The translations under genes and the position numbers were made by a program. From Duncaniella muris (GTDB lineage: Bacteria; Bacteroidota; Bacteroidia; Bacteroidales; Muribaculaceae), in NCBI RefSeq assembly GCF_003024805.1, contig NZ_PUEC01000004.1, positions 117,788 through 181,787 on the forward strand: a stretch of 64,000 nucleotides of DNA, read 5' to 3'. A model generated the notes under the pieces. That model was not told the origin of the DNA and searched no databases. It saw only the letters and a list, made by a program, of their open reading frames with translations. Shown here piece after piece: positions 24,905 to 34,532 of this stretch; position 1 is the first letter of the stretch, and each line of letters begins with the position of its first letter.

Positions 24905-26320
24905 ATGAGAAAAATATTTTACGCTTTAACTATTTTGAGTGGAATCGGATGCGCTTCAACACGAATTTCCGCAAAGGATAACAGCACAGGCTATTTGAAT
25001 GAGAATATGCCTGCAAGCTGGAATTATTCTACATCTGTCACTGCATCTGAACCGCCGGAGGATACTGACTGGTGGCTAAACTTTGACGATCTACTGCTTG
25101 ATTCGCTTATTGATGAAGGTCTGAAAAACAATTACAATGTCAGTATGGCGGTGAAGCGCATCAACGTGGCAAATATACAAGTCCGTCAGGCTATGTCAGG
25201 CTATTATCCGACTGTCGGTCTGAGCGGAGCTTATAACTATAGCCGAAACGCCGGTGCGATTTCAGGATCTTCAGTTCCATCATCGACATCAAGCCATTTT
25301 TCGCTTGGAGCTAAGATGAACTGGGAAATTGATCTATTCGGGAAAATAGCATCTCAAGTGAAAGATAAAAAAAGCCTGCTGAAAGTAAGTAAAGCCGATT
25401 TTGACGGGGCCATGTTGAGTATCGCCGCCAACATAGCCACTTATTATATGAATATGAGGACATTTCAGGAGAAAATATTTGTCACGAAAGAGCATCTTGC
25501 CTCTCAGGCAAAAGTAGTGGAAATTGCAAAAGCACGTTTTGAAGCAGGCCTTGTGTCCAAACTTGATGTAACCCAAGCAGAGAGCGTATATTACTCAACT
25601 GAAGCACAGATTCCACAACTTGAGACTTCGCTAAACGAAGCTGTCAACGCGCTTGCTGTATTGTTAGGTGTCTATCCTGATGCCATCCGGCCACGATTGT
25701 CAGCAGCTTTCATTCCTCCTCAATATCGCCATTTGGTCGCAACCGGAATTCCCGCAGATCTGCTCCGCAGGAGACCGGACATCATAGCGGCCGAAGCTCA
25801 GCTTGAGTCATATGCAACCCGAATCGGAATTGCCAAAAAGGACTATCTCCCCAATCTGTCATTGGAAGGCACAATCGGTGTTGCCGCTCATAACGCAAAA
25901 GACCTTTTCGGCAAAAACAGTGTTGAATATTCCATCACTCCTACCCTTTCATGGACTCTATTTGATGGCTTCAGTAGAAAATATGCAGTTCAAGAAGCTA
26001 AAGAGCAACTTGAAGAAGGGATTGACAATTACAACCTGACTGTACTGACTGCTGTCAATGAAGTTGACAACGCAATGAGTTCATACCTTGCCTCACTGCA
26101 GACAATGGACAGCAACTCCAACGGTCTGAAACAAAGCACAGAATCGTTTGACCTGTCAGTCAGTCTCTACAAACAGGGGCTTACCCCATTCACCAATGTG
26201 GTAGATGCTCAGATTAATACACTGACATATGCCAACTCCCTCATAACAGCCCGTGGGGATGCTCTTGTGTCACTGATCAATCTTTACAAAGCATTAGGAG
26301 GCTCCATCACAGCCCAATAA
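24905..26320 (+). CDS. TolC/OprM-type outer-membrane efflux channel
   Basis: A 471-residue outer-membrane factor of the RND efflux system. The ATG at 24905 is preferred to a TTG six bases upstream. An N-terminal signal peptide (MRKIFYALTILSGIGC) is present, with Cys as a possible weak lipid-attachment site. The protein shows the duplicated structure: long coiled coils (VSMAVKRINVANIQVRQAMS, FEAGLVSKLDVTQAESVYYS), the conserved LLRRRPDIIAAEAQLESYA and the second-half LYKQGLTPFTNVVDAQINTL. It would form the tunnel for the AcrA- and AcrB-like proteins encoded downstream (gaps of 40 and 38 bp). Substrates are probably drugs, bile salts or similar toxic compounds. Confidence 0.93.
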   Translation: MRKIFYALTILSGIGCASTRISAKDNSTGYLNENMPASWNYSTSVTASEPPEDTDWWLNFDDLLLDSLIDEGLKNNYNVSMAVKRINVANIQVRQAMSGYYPTVGLSGAYNYSRNAGAISGSSVPSSTSSHFSLGAKMNWEIDLFGKIASQVKDKKSLLKVSKADFDGAMLSIAANIATYYMNMRTFQEKIFVTKEHLASQAKVVEIAKARFEAGLVSKLDVTQAESVYYSTEAQIPQLETSLNEAVNALAVLLGVYPDAIRPRLSAAFIPPQYRHLVATGIPADLLRRRPDIIAAEAQLESYATRIGIAKKDYLPNLSLEGTIGVAAHNAKDLFGKNSVEYSITPTLSWTLFDGFSRKYAVQEAKEQLEEGIDNYNLTVLTAVNEVDNAMSSYLASLQTMDSNSNGLKQSTESFDLSVSLYKQGLTPFTNVVDAQINTLTYANSLITARGDALVSLINLYKALGGSITAQ

Positions 26321-26360
26321 CACGCAACATAATCCATAAACGCAAAACCAGACGAAAGAC

Positions 26361-27482
26361 ATGAATACAAAGTTTATATCATCAGGCATACTCCTTATAG
26401 CCACCATGCTGGTTTCATCTTGCAGCAAGAGTCATAGCCATAATTACGAAGATGCTGAGGAAACAGTTGATGTGGCATTCCCTGAAACTGATTCTGTGAC
26501 TCTGACCAATACTTATCCAGGATATTTCACTCCTGAGGCCAAAGTCGATGTCGTGGGTCGTGTCAGCGGACAGTTGCTTAGCAAAAATTTCAGCAATGGG
26601 CAATACGTCAATAAAGGGTCTGTGCTCTTTCGCATAGAAGCCAGCAAATATCGCGATGCCGTGCAGCAGGCGCAGGCTGAACTCGCTACGGCAAAAAGTT
26701 CCAAAGACTATGCCCAAAGCCACTACGATGCAGTAAAGAAAGCGCTGGAAAGTGATGCGGTTTCTAAAATGGAAGTCATTCAGGCCGAAAGTGACTTAAG
26801 ACAGGCAGAAGCAGATATAAAAAATGCACAGGCTGCATTGGAGACCGCCACGACAAACTTAGGATACTGCACAGTCATCGCCCCTATATCCGGCTATGTC
26901 ACATCGGCCTCTTATGATGTCGGATCATATATCAACGGAGAAGGGAGTCCGGTGATCCTTACTACTCTCTACAATAATTCGACTCTGACGGCTCAGTTTT
27001 CAATTGAAGACGAAAAATTGCTGGAACTTCTACACAACAATGATTACCGGAATATGCCTGAACTGAGAAATGTCGAACTGAGTTTTTCAGACACCATCGG
27101 TCACAGATATTATGGCGATCTAACATATATGGCTCCTATGGTAGACACATCAACCGGGACTGTCGCGTTGCAATGTAAGATTGATAACAAATATGATGAA
27201 CTCCGCCCCGGAATGTTTGTCAAGATCAATCTGCCATATAAGAAATTAAAGAAGGCAATACTGGTAAAGGACTCTGCTTTGAGCACAGATCAGCTTGGCA
27301 AATATCTCTATGTTGTCAATGATTCAGACAAGATCGTGTACACACCTGTATCCATTGGTCCGCTCTATCACGATTCTCTGAGAGTGATCCTTTCAGGCAT
27401 CTCCCCCGATTCCCGTTATGTGACAAAGGCCATGCTGAAAGTCACTGACGGCATGAAAGTAAAGCCTATCATTGTTAAATAA
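26361..27482 (+). CDS. RND efflux periplasmic adaptor lipoprotein (AcrA/MexA type)
   Basis: A 373-residue membrane-fusion protein anchored as a lipoprotein: signal MNTKFISSGILLIATMLVSS and Cys in LVSSCSKS. The order is biotinyl-lipoyl half-motif (VVGRVSGQLLSKNFSNGQYV), a coiled-coil hairpin (DAVQQAQAELATAKSSKDYA), the second lipoyl half (LGYCTVIAPISGYVTSASYD) and beta-barrel/membrane-proximal domains near the C-terminus. It bridges the AcrB-like pump and the TolC-like channel. It lies between those genes in one operon. Confidence 0.94.
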   Translation: MNTKFISSGILLIATMLVSSCSKSHSHNYEDAEETVDVAFPETDSVTLTNTYPGYFTPEAKVDVVGRVSGQLLSKNFSNGQYVNKGSVLFRIEASKYRDAVQQAQAELATAKSSKDYAQSHYDAVKKALESDAVSKMEVIQAESDLRQAEADIKNAQAALETATTNLGYCTVIAPISGYVTSASYDVGSYINGEGSPVILTTLYNNSTLTAQFSIEDEKLLELLHNNDYRNMPELRNVELSFSDTIGHRYYGDLTYMAPMVDTSTGTVALQCKIDNKYDELRPGMFVKINLPYKKLKKAILVKDSALSTDQLGKYLYVVNDSDKIVYTPVSIGPLYHDSLRVILSGISPDSRYVTKAMLKVTDGMKVKPIIVK

Positions 27483-27520
27483 TCACAACCTGAGTCCCGA
27501 ATCTTCCTAAACGCACATTT

Positions 27521-30500
27521 ATGTTCTCCAGATTCTTCATAGATCGTCCGATTTTCGCCACGGTCATCGCTATAATAATGGTATTGATTGGGTTGATGAC
27601 TGTCAAAAGCCTGCCTGTGTCACAATATCCCGACATAACACCGCCTACAGTTATGGTGTCAGCATCCTATCCGGGGGCGGATGCAGCAACCATTGCCGAA
27701 GTCGTCGGAACTCCGATCGAAGAACAGATCAACGGAGTCGAGGGCATGATGTATATGAGTTCGAGCTCAAGCGATGGGTCATACAGCCTGACCATTACTT
27801 TCGAAAACGGAACAAATCTTGACGATGCTGTCGTCAAAGTCCAGAATCGAATTTCATTAGCCGAAGCCACTCTTCCTACAGCTGTAAAGGAGCAGGGAGT
27901 CTCGGTCATGGCCGAATCTTCAGACATCATACTTTTCATTGCGCTCGAAGGAGATAACCCCGACCGCTACAACGCCTTGTATCTGACCAATTACGCACAG
28001 CTCAATATTATCGATGAGTTGTCAAGAATTGATGGTGTGGGAGGCGCAGGTGCGTTCGGAGCCGGCAAATACAGCATGAGGGTGTGGCTTGACCCTGAAA
28101 AAATGAGAGTCCGCGGCATTACGCCTTCAGATGTCAGCGAAATGATCCAGTCTCAGAATCTTGAAGTTTCATCAGGCAGTGTCGGAGCACCGCCGGCGCC
28201 ATCCGATGTCGATTTTGAATTTACTTTGACGTCCGACGGGCAATTGCAGACTGCTGAAGAATTCGGCAATATCATTTTGAAAACAGATCCGAACGGTTCG
28301 ATATTACGGCTGAAAGATGTTGCAACCGTTGAATTAGGCAGTGAAAGCTATTCAACTATCTCACATGTGTCCGGTAAGCAAGCCGGGCTGATCGGTGTGC
28401 AGCAGCGTCCAGGCGCCAACGCGCTTGATGTCGCAACAAAGGTCAAAGCTAAAATGGATGAGCTTTCTGAATATTTTCCGGATGGAGTCCACTATGAAGT
28501 GATCATGGACACGACATCGTTTGTCAACGCTTCTATCGACGAAGTGCTTGTGACATTCGTAGAAACAACCCTCATTGTGATGATCGTCATCCTGATTTTC
28601 CTGCAAAGCTGGCGAGCAGTAATCATTCCGATGATTGCGATTCCTGTTTCACTGATAGCAACATTTGCAGTAATGAAACTGCTTGGATTCTCCATAAACA
28701 CTCTGACTTTATTCGGCCTTGTACTTGCGATTGCAATTGTGGTCGATGATGCAATTGTGGTGGTGGAAGACTGCGCCAGACTCGTGCAGGAAGGGAAACT
28801 CACGCCAAGACAAAGTTCAGAGAAAGCTATGACGGAACTGCAAGGGCCTGTGGTTGGCGAGGTCCTTGTGTTGTTGTCAGTCTTTATACCTACCGCTTTT
28901 ATCAGTGGTATTACCGGTGAGCTCTACAAACAATTCGCCCTTACGATTGCAACCGCTGTTGCATTTTCCGGATTTAACGCTCTGACATTCACTCCGGCTA
29001 TGTGTGCACTTTTTCTTAGAAAAAAAGAAGGCCCTAATCCTCATTTCTTTATTTACAAATGGTTTAACAAAGGATATGGGAGTGTCATGAAGAAGTACAC
29101 ATCCGCCATCGGATGTTTGCTCCAAAGGCCATTGATCGCCATAGGAATATATGTCATCATATGCCTTTTCGCATTCTGGGGATTCATGAAACTACCTACC
29201 AGCTATATCCCGCAGGAGGATATGGGTTATTTCATGACATCCGTGCAGCTTCCGACCGGAGCATCGCTGGACCGAACGGATAAGATTGTGACAAGCCTGG
29301 CAGATCAGATAAAAAAAATACCTGAAGTAGATAATGTGATCTCTATTTCAGGTTCATCCATGATGGGCGGAGGGTCTGGCACCAATATGGGATCATTATT
29401 CGTTGTCCTCAAACCCTGGAGTCAGCGCAAAGGCAAAGGACAGGATGTGGATGCCATCATGGCTCATGTCAGTGAAATCGCTGGCAGCTACCAGGAACCC
29501 ATAGTATTTTCAATCAATCCTCCTGCCATACCCGGTTTAGGCATGACCTCCGGGATGCAAATGCAGATACTCGACATAAACAACCTCGGCGCAGATGCCC
29601 TTCAGAAAGTACTGGCAGCAATGAAAGAAGCGGCTAAAAAGGATGACAGAATCGCACAACTCACCACCCAATATCAGGCAGGTGTGCCTCAATATGCAAT
29701 CAGAGTGGACCGTGACAAAGCCAAACTGCTCGGACTCTCTGTTGATGACATATATTCTACACTTGCTCAATTCATGGGCGGTAGCTATGTGAACGACTTT
29801 GTCAAATTCGGGCGTACATATCAGGTAAATCTGAGTGCTGACAGTGAATCCCGTAGCCGTATAGGAAAACTCGGCAGACTCTCTGTGCGCAATGCAAACG
29901 GAAACATGGTGCCGTTCTCTTCATTCATATCTATAGAACCCGCCATCGGACAGTCAACAGTCAGCCGATATAATATGTACACCACCGCCTCAATTACCGG
30001 GACTCCGGCCGGCCATGTGTCAAGCAAGGAGACCATAAAGGCGATGGAGGAAATTCTGGATGAAGCCGCAGGTGACCAGTTTGCATATGCCTGGACCGGA
30101 GAAGCCTATCAGGAAACCCAGGCTGGGACCACAATAACATTCGTATTGCTGTTTGCTGTCATCGTTACAGCCCTGGTTCTCGCAGCACAATATGAAAGCT
30201 GGACCGATCCGATAGCTGTTGTCATATCTATGCCTACGGCGATATTAGGCACTGTGATCGGGTGTCTGCTTCTGTCACAATCGATTTCAATCTACACACA
30301 GATCGGCATAATCCTGCTGCTCGGCCTTTCTGCAAAGAACGCCATACTCATAGTCGAATATGCACGCGACTTCCACCAAAGCGGCCAGACTGTCAGACAA
30401 GCAGCATCTGATGCTGGTGTCATTCGTTTCCGCCCCATCATGATGACTGCATTTGCTTTTGTTTTCGGCGTATTGCCTATGCTTTTCGCCACCGGAGCCG

Positions 30501-30706
30501 GAGCTAATTCACGCATTGCGTTGGGCACAGCCGTTGTCTTCGGTATGGCCGTCAATGCCATTGTAGGCACTCTGTTTGTGCCGGGCTTTTGGGAACTTTT
30601 GGAGAATTTTCGTGAGAAGCATCTTTCCAGAATCTTCGCCGGTTCAGATCAAACGTCCAAGAGGCTGCAAAACACCGATAAAAGCGCTTCCGGTGAAGAA
30701 AATTGA
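27521..30706 (+). CDS. RND multidrug efflux pump (AcrB/HAE1 type)
   Basis: A 1061-residue inner-membrane transporter with the 12-helix RND architecture. The N-terminus MFSRFFIDRPIFATVIAIIM is typical of the hydrophobic/amphiphilic HAE1 family. The proton-relay acids lie in VDDAIVVVEDC (about 407-417) and the matching Lys in SAKNAILIVEYA (about 938), both intact. The docking and porter domains (GSSSMMGGG-like and IPGLGMTSGMQMQ) are present. With the two genes upstream it forms an AcrAB-TolC-like pump. A TetR gene follows 92 bp later on the same strand and may control it. Confidence 0.96.
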   Translation: MFSRFFIDRPIFATVIAIIMVLIGLMTVKSLPVSQYPDITPPTVMVSASYPGADAATIAEVVGTPIEEQINGVEGMMYMSSSSSDGSYSLTITFENGTNLDDAVVKVQNRISLAEATLPTAVKEQGVSVMAESSDIILFIALEGDNPDRYNALYLTNYAQLNIIDELSRIDGVGGAGAFGAGKYSMRVWLDPEKMRVRGITPSDVSEMIQSQNLEVSSGSVGAPPAPSDVDFEFTLTSDGQLQTAEEFGNIILKTDPNGSILRLKDVATVELGSESYSTISHVSGKQAGLIGVQQRPGANALDVATKVKAKMDELSEYFPDGVHYEVIMDTTSFVNASIDEVLVTFVETTLIVMIVILIFLQSWRAVIIPMIAIPVSLIATFAVMKLLGFSINTLTLFGLVLAIAIVVDDAIVVVEDCARLVQEGKLTPRQSSEKAMTELQGPVVGEVLVLLSVFIPTAFISGITGELYKQFALTIATAVAFSGFNALTFTPAMCALFLRKKEGPNPHFFIYKWFNKGYGSVMKKYTSAIGCLLQRPLIAIGIYVIICLFAFWGFMKLPTSYIPQEDMGYFMTSVQLPTGASLDRTDKIVTSLADQIKKIPEVDNVISISGSSMMGGGSGTNMGSLFVVLKPWSQRKGKGQDVDAIMAHVSEIAGSYQEPIVFSINPPAIPGLGMTSGMQMQILDINNLGADALQKVLAAMKEAAKKDDRIAQLTTQYQAGVPQYAIRVDRDKAKLLGLSVDDIYSTLAQFMGGSYVNDFVKFGRTYQVNLSADSESRSRIGKLGRLSVRNANGNMVPFSSFISIEPAIGQSTVSRYNMYTTASITGTPAGHVSSKETIKAMEEILDEAAGDQFAYAWTGEAYQETQAGTTITFVLLFAVIVTALVLAAQYESWTDPIAVVISMPTAILGTVIGCLLLSQSISIYTQIGIILLLGLSAKNAILIVEYARDFHQSGQTVRQAASDAGVIRFRPIMMTAFAFVFGVLPMLFATGAGANSRIALGTAVVFGMAVNAIVGTLFVPGFWELLENFREKHLSRIFAGSDQTSKRLQNTDKSASGEEN

Positions 30707-30761
30707 TATGAATTTTTCGTTAACATTATTTAATTATTTTCCATTGATGAAATAATTAGCG

Positions 30762-30769
30762 TATCTTTG
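30762..30769 (+). promoter_or_regulatory. Probable -7 element of the TetR gene
   Basis: TATCTTTG matches TAnnTTTG and lies 29 bp before the TetR ATG at 30799, so the regulator can be expressed independently of the pump genes. The -33 region is poor. Confidence 0.5.
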
Positions 30770-30798
30770 TAGGTGAAAACATATATCCAAAGCTACCA

Positions 30799-31398
30799 AT
30801 GGCGTCGAAAACCCGCGAAAGACTCCTTGAGGTTGCCCATCAGCTTTTCACCAGCAATGGTGTTGAACGGACAACAATGAACGATATTGCCACTGCTTCT
30901 GACAAGGGGCGGCGCACTATCTACACCTATTTTAAAAACAAGAGGGAGATCTATGAAGCGGTAATTGAGCGGGAGAGCGATGCCATAGTCATGAAATTGC
31001 GTGGTATCGTCAATTCCGATCTTGAGCCTGAAGAAAAACTTCGCCGTTTTCTGAATGCCCGCTTCGACATCGTGGAAGAAACCATTCGGACATCCACCAC
31101 AAGCCAGTTGCTTTCATATCTTACGCTTGACTATAAACGTCTTGAGCGGATAAGACTGCTTGCTGTAGCCAAAGAACAGGAACTCATCAAAGAAATGATT
31201 GACGAGGGAGTCGGGAAAGGCATCTTCGATCCTCTTCAGGCATCATTGCTTCCGGAAGTATATCAGATGATTTTCCAGGGAATTGACTATTGCCATCTGA
31301 GAGACAATTTCAGCCAGTTGGGTATAACCCCGGCAGGAATCAGGGAGTCTGTTATCAGTTTCGTGCTAAATACGCTCTTACTTAAATCAACTATATAG
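30799..31398 (+). CDS. TetR/AcrR-family transcription regulator
   Basis: A 199-residue regulator. The N-terminal helix-turn-helix is standard: RLLEVAHQLFTSNGVERTTM, then NDIATASDKGRRTIYTYFKN. The C-terminal ~140 residues are all-helical and of the length used for ligand binding and dimerisation. Ligand is unknown. It stands between the RND pump operon and fabG, on the same strand and 24 bp before fabG, so it may control either the pump (as AcrR does) or lipid synthesis, or be autoregulated together with fabG. Confidence 0.92.
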   Translation: MASKTRERLLEVAHQLFTSNGVERTTMNDIATASDKGRRTIYTYFKNKREIYEAVIERESDAIVMKLRGIVNSDLEPEEKLRRFLNARFDIVEETIRTSTTSQLLSYLTLDYKRLERIRLLAVAKEQELIKEMIDEGVGKGIFDPLQASLLPEVYQMIFQGIDYCHLRDNFSQLGITPAGIRESVISFVLNTLLLKSTI

Positions 31399-31422
31399 TA
31401 AACCCAAACGACTATTCAGAAA

Positions 31423-32169
31423 ATGAAATTACTTGAAGGAAAAGTAGCTCTCATCACCGGCGCCGCCCGTGGCATCGGAAAGAGCATCGCCGTTAAATTC
31501 GCACAGGAAGGTGCTGACATTGCATTCACCGACCTCAATCGCGACGAAAATATGGAAGCGACCGAAAAAGAACTGCAGGCTCTTGGCGTGCGCGCTGTCG
31601 GTTATGCCTCTAACGCTGCTGATTTTGCACAGACTGAAGAGGTTGTCAGCAAAGTCAAAGAAGATTTCGGCCACATTGATATCCTTGTCAACAATGCCGG
31701 CATCACTAAAGACGGTCTGATGATGCGAATGACCGAAGCCCAGTGGGATGCTGTCATTGCCGTAAACCTCAAGAGCGCATTCAACTTCATCCATGCTGTT
31801 CTCCCTATCATGATGCGTCAGCGTCAGGGTTCAATCATCAATATGGCATCTGTAGTGGGCGTTCATGGAAATGCCGGACAGTCAAACTATGCAGCATCAA
31901 AAGCCGGTCTTATCGCTTTGGCCAAGAGCATCGCTCAGGAAGTCGGTTCACGCGGCATTCGCGCCAATGCTATTGCCCCTGGCTTCATAGAGACTGCCAT
32001 GACCGCAGCTCTGCCTGAAGACGTGCGCAAAGAATGGGCTCAGAAGATTCCTCTGCGTCGCGCCGGTCAGGTTGAAGACATCGCTAATGTAGCGACATTC
32101 CTTGCTTCTGACATGTCAAGCTATGTATCTGGTCAGGTGATCCAGGTAGATGGCGGCATGAACATGTAA
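31423..32169 (+). CDS. fabG: 3-oxoacyl-[acyl-carrier-protein] reductase
   Basis: A 248-residue short-chain dehydrogenase that reduces 3-oxoacyl-ACP in fatty acid elongation, using NADPH. The cofactor motif TGAARGIG (12-19), the NNAGI loop and the catalytic YAASK (Tyr156, Lys160) are present, as is the C-terminal substrate-loop segment SYVSGQVIQVDGGMNM. Its length and the SVVGVHGNAGQSNYAASKAG segment agree with FabG rather than other SDR enzymes. It follows the TetR gene by 24 bp, and a hairpin terminator lies 20 bp after the stop. Confidence 0.95.
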   Translation: MKLLEGKVALITGAARGIGKSIAVKFAQEGADIAFTDLNRDENMEATEKELQALGVRAVGYASNAADFAQTEEVVSKVKEDFGHIDILVNNAGITKDGLMMRMTEAQWDAVIAVNLKSAFNFIHAVLPIMMRQRQGSIINMASVVGVHGNAGQSNYAASKAGLIALAKSIAQEVGSRGIRANAIAPGFIETAMTAALPEDVRKEWAQKIPLRRAGQVEDIANVATFLASDMSSYVSGQVIQVDGGMNM

Positions 32170-32188
32170 TACCGGACCAACGTTAATC

Positions 32189-32244
32189 ACATAAGGATAT
32201 TTCCCTGATCAGCAAACAGGCGCTGAAAGAGAATATCCTTATGT
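32189..32244 (+). terminator. Hairpin after fabG
   Basis: Perfect 13-bp arms ACATAAGGATATT (32189-32201) and AATATCCTTATGT (32232-32244), loop 30 nt, followed by TATTC. It lies 20 bp after the fabG stop. The long loop is unusual for an intrinsic terminator. Confidence 0.5.
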
Positions 32245-32291
32245 TATTCAATTAAAAGGTGCCAAAAACGGCCCATAACCACCCCAATATA

Positions 32292-32879
32292 ATGCTGACT
32301 TACAATACACAATTAAAGCATCTGAAATTGCCTGAGTACGGGCGCAACATTCATCAGATGGTGGAACATTGTCTGACTATTGAAGACCGGGATGAACGCA
32401 CTCGTTGCGCACATTCCATAATCAACTGCATGAGCAAACTGTTCCCCAAACTGCGTGAAGAAGAAAACTATCAGCAGAAATTGTGGGATCATCTCGCCAT
32501 CATGAGCGACTTCAGACTTGATATTGACTATCCTACAGAAGTTGTCAAAGCCGAGAATCTGAATACAGTGCCCCAAAAGATTCCATATACATCCGAACAT
32601 ATCCGCTATCGTCACTATGGCAAGGATGTGGAACGATTGATCGCAAAAGCTGTCAGCATGGAACCCGGAGAAGAGCGAAGCGAGCTTGTACTGCTTATTG
32701 CCAACCACATGAAAAAGCAGCTACTTGCTGCAAATTCAGATGGCGTGGATGACATAAAGATTTTCAAGGATCTGGCAGAGTATTCACATGGTCAGATTCA
32801 GCTTTCTCCGGAGACGACAGTTCTTCACGAGTTCAAAATCGTGGCTCCGCCAAGCGGGAAAAAGAAAAAGAAGCGATAA
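32292..32879 (+). CDS. DUF4290-family protein
   Basis: A 195-residue cytoplasmic protein of a Bacteroidetes-specific family with no known function. The ATG at 32292 (MLTYNTQLKHLKLPEYGRNI) is the usual family start; a GTG at 32259 is rejected. The N-terminal part is helical with a conserved YGRNIHQMVEHCL and repeated SAHSII-like helix pairs; the protein ends in a highly basic tail (SGKKKKKR) that could bind nucleic acid. It is followed by rimM 55 bp later. The basic tail and its place next to a ribosome-maturation gene suggest a link to RNA or ribosomes, but this is only context. Confidence 0.82.
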   Translation: MLTYNTQLKHLKLPEYGRNIHQMVEHCLTIEDRDERTRCAHSIINCMSKLFPKLREEENYQQKLWDHLAIMSDFRLDIDYPTEVVKAENLNTVPQKIPYTSEHIRYRHYGKDVERLIAKAVSMEPGEERSELVLLIANHMKKQLLAANSDGVDDIKIFKDLAEYSHGQIQLSPETTVLHEFKIVAPPSGKKKKKR

Positions 32880-32934
32880 GCAGACACAGCAATTTCTTCT
32901 AAAAAACATCATATAACCCATAAAGCCACTCCAA

Positions 32935-33471
32935 GTGATCAGACTATCAGAAATAGCAGAGGTAGGTCGCTTTAACAAGCCTCATGGCATAAAAGGCGAA
33001 ATTTCCGTCTCGATTAACACCGACATTGACCTGAACGATGTCAAATGTGTCATCGTTCCTATTGACGGGATATTCGTTCCATTCTTCCTGCAGACGGTTA
33101 GACCCAAAACCGCCGATACTTCTCTGATTACTATTGACGGCATAGATTCAGAAGAGAAAGCCCAAAGCCTCACCAACCGCCCCCTTTTTATACTTCGTTC
33201 CGATCTCCAGGATGACGATGATGACAATAACGAAGACGGCTTTTATGCGTCTGACCTGATCGGTTTTAAAGTCAATGACATGACCCACGGAGTTATCGGA
33301 GAGATTTCTGACATCAACGATTCCACCCAAAACATTCTCTTTATCGTAAAAACGCCTGACGGCAAAGAGCTGATGATTCCGGTGGTTGATGAATTCATTC
33401 TCTCCATCGATCCGGAAAACGAGACTATCAACACAGATATACCTTCAGAAATACTGACACTAAACGACTGA
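32935..33471 (+). CDS. rimM: Ribosome maturation factor RimM
   Basis: A 178-residue two-domain protein that helps assemble the head of the 30S subunit. It starts with GTG at 32935, and the first strand EIAEVGRFNKPHGIKGEISV is the typical RimM N-terminus (conserved KPHGIKGE). The linker DFYASDLIGF-like segment (GFYASDLIGFKV) introduces the PRC-barrel domain, which ends in the conserved ELMIPVVDEFILSIDPENET. An acidic Asp-rich insert (LQDDDDDNNEDGF) separates the domains and is somewhat longer than usual. It is followed by a small acidic gene 8 bp later. Confidence 0.92.
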   Translation: MIRLSEIAEVGRFNKPHGIKGEISVSINTDIDLNDVKCVIVPIDGIFVPFFLQTVRPKTADTSLITIDGIDSEEKAQSLTNRPLFILRSDLQDDDDDNNEDGFYASDLIGFKVNDMTHGVIGEISDINDSTQNILFIVKTPDGKELMIPVVDEFILSIDPENETINTDIPSEILTLND

Positions 33472-33478
33472 TTCCAAT

Positions 33479-33790
33479 ATGAAAGAATTCGATGAAAAGC
33501 AAGCCATAAAAGTAATGCGAGGGGCTCTTTCTCCTGAGTCTTCGAAACTCTATGTCGATGATGAGATCCTCAACATTATCGACATAATCTGGGATTGGTA
33601 TGAAGACAACGGGCTTCTCGACATCGACACCGAAGCGGATGACGAAGATGTCAATACCAACGCACTGATCAAGCATGTCAGAAAAATGCTGTCTAAGGAC
33701 CCCGACTCTCCGATAAACCCCGATGACGTTGAGGCGCTCGTCATGGCAGAACTACGCTATGAGCAATCACTGGATTGCTTCGAAGACTAA
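33479..33790 (+). CDS. Small acidic protein, function unknown
   Basis: A 103-residue highly acidic cytoplasmic protein, predicted mostly helical. Short recognisable stretches are LYVDDEILNIIDIIWDWYED and ALIKHVRKMLSKDPDSPI. No signal peptide, membrane segment or known catalytic motif is seen. It begins 8 bp after rimM and almost certainly shares its transcript, so a minor role in translation or ribosome assembly is plausible but unproven. It ends 30 bp before the OmpA-like gene. Confidence 0.72.
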   Translation: MKEFDEKQAIKVMRGALSPESSKLYVDDEILNIIDIIWDWYEDNGLLDIDTEADDEDVNTNALIKHVRKMLSKDPDSPINPDDVEALVMAELRYEQSLDCFED

Positions 33791-33820
33791 AAGCATCCAA
33801 TAACAAATATTCTCGCCAAT

Positions 33821-34465
33821 ATGAAAAAATATCTGTCAATAATTCTATCGGCTTTAGCCGCCTTAATGCCTGCTTGGATCTCGGCAAAGAGCAACAGCAC
33901 TGATCCATATAAGGATTATGATGAGACACGCTTTATGGATATGAGTTTGGATGAGAATATCCTGACCCCTGCCGTCGGGAAAAACGAGCATGCGGCAATC
34001 AAGACATACATGACCAGACTCGCCCAGGATCTGGCGAAAAAAAACTACATCGTTGATATGACCCGAAACGATGAGGTTGTTGTGGTCACAGTCCTTTCTG
34101 ATGATATTTTTCTCCCGAACGACACTCTTCTATCTCCGTCAGCACCCTCGCGGCTCACTCCAATACTGAAATTATTTTCCGATCCGTTCATGATGAAAAT
34201 GGTTTATTCCGTCCATACCGACAACACCGGATCGGCTCCGTATAATATGCGTCTTTCCCATGAGCGCAACAATTCAATCTACGACTGGATGCTTGACAAC
34301 ATCAATGAAGATCTGATAGTGATCCCTTACGAAATGGGCGACACTGATCCGGTTGCGGCAAATGACACTCGCGACGGACGGCGCGAAAACCGGCGTGTAG
34401 AGATTTTCATGATCCCAGGACCGAAAATGATCACACTGGCCCGCAAGGGACAGCTTTTGAAATAG
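33821..34465 (+). CDS. Secreted OmpA-like peptidoglycan-associated protein
   Basis: A 214-residue exported protein with a signal peptide ([20 protein letters not shown], cleavage after ISA). The C-terminal ~130 residues form an OmpA-type domain: [20 protein letters not shown], the [12 protein letters not shown] helix, and [20 protein letters not shown] with the conserved Asp/Arg that bind diaminopimelate. No lipobox is obvious, so it is probably soluble periplasmic or tethered by the OmpA fold. It would help attach the outer membrane to the wall. It precedes proS by 67 bp. Confidence 0.88.
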   Translation: MKKYLSIILSALAALMPAWISAKSNSTDPYKDYDETRFMDMSLDENILTPAVGKNEHAAIKTYMTRLAQDLAKKNYIVDMTRNDEVVVVTVLSDDIFLPNDTLLSPSAPSRLTPILKLFSDPFMMKMVYSVHTDNTGSAPYNMRLSHERNNSIYDWMLDNINEDLIVIPYEMGDTDPVAANDTRDGRRENRRVEIFMIPGPKMITLARKGQLLK

Positions 34466-34532
34466 CAGCAACAGTCATTACCTCTTTCAGACTATTATAA
34501 TTGCAATATATTATCACAGAAACATATTAAAA

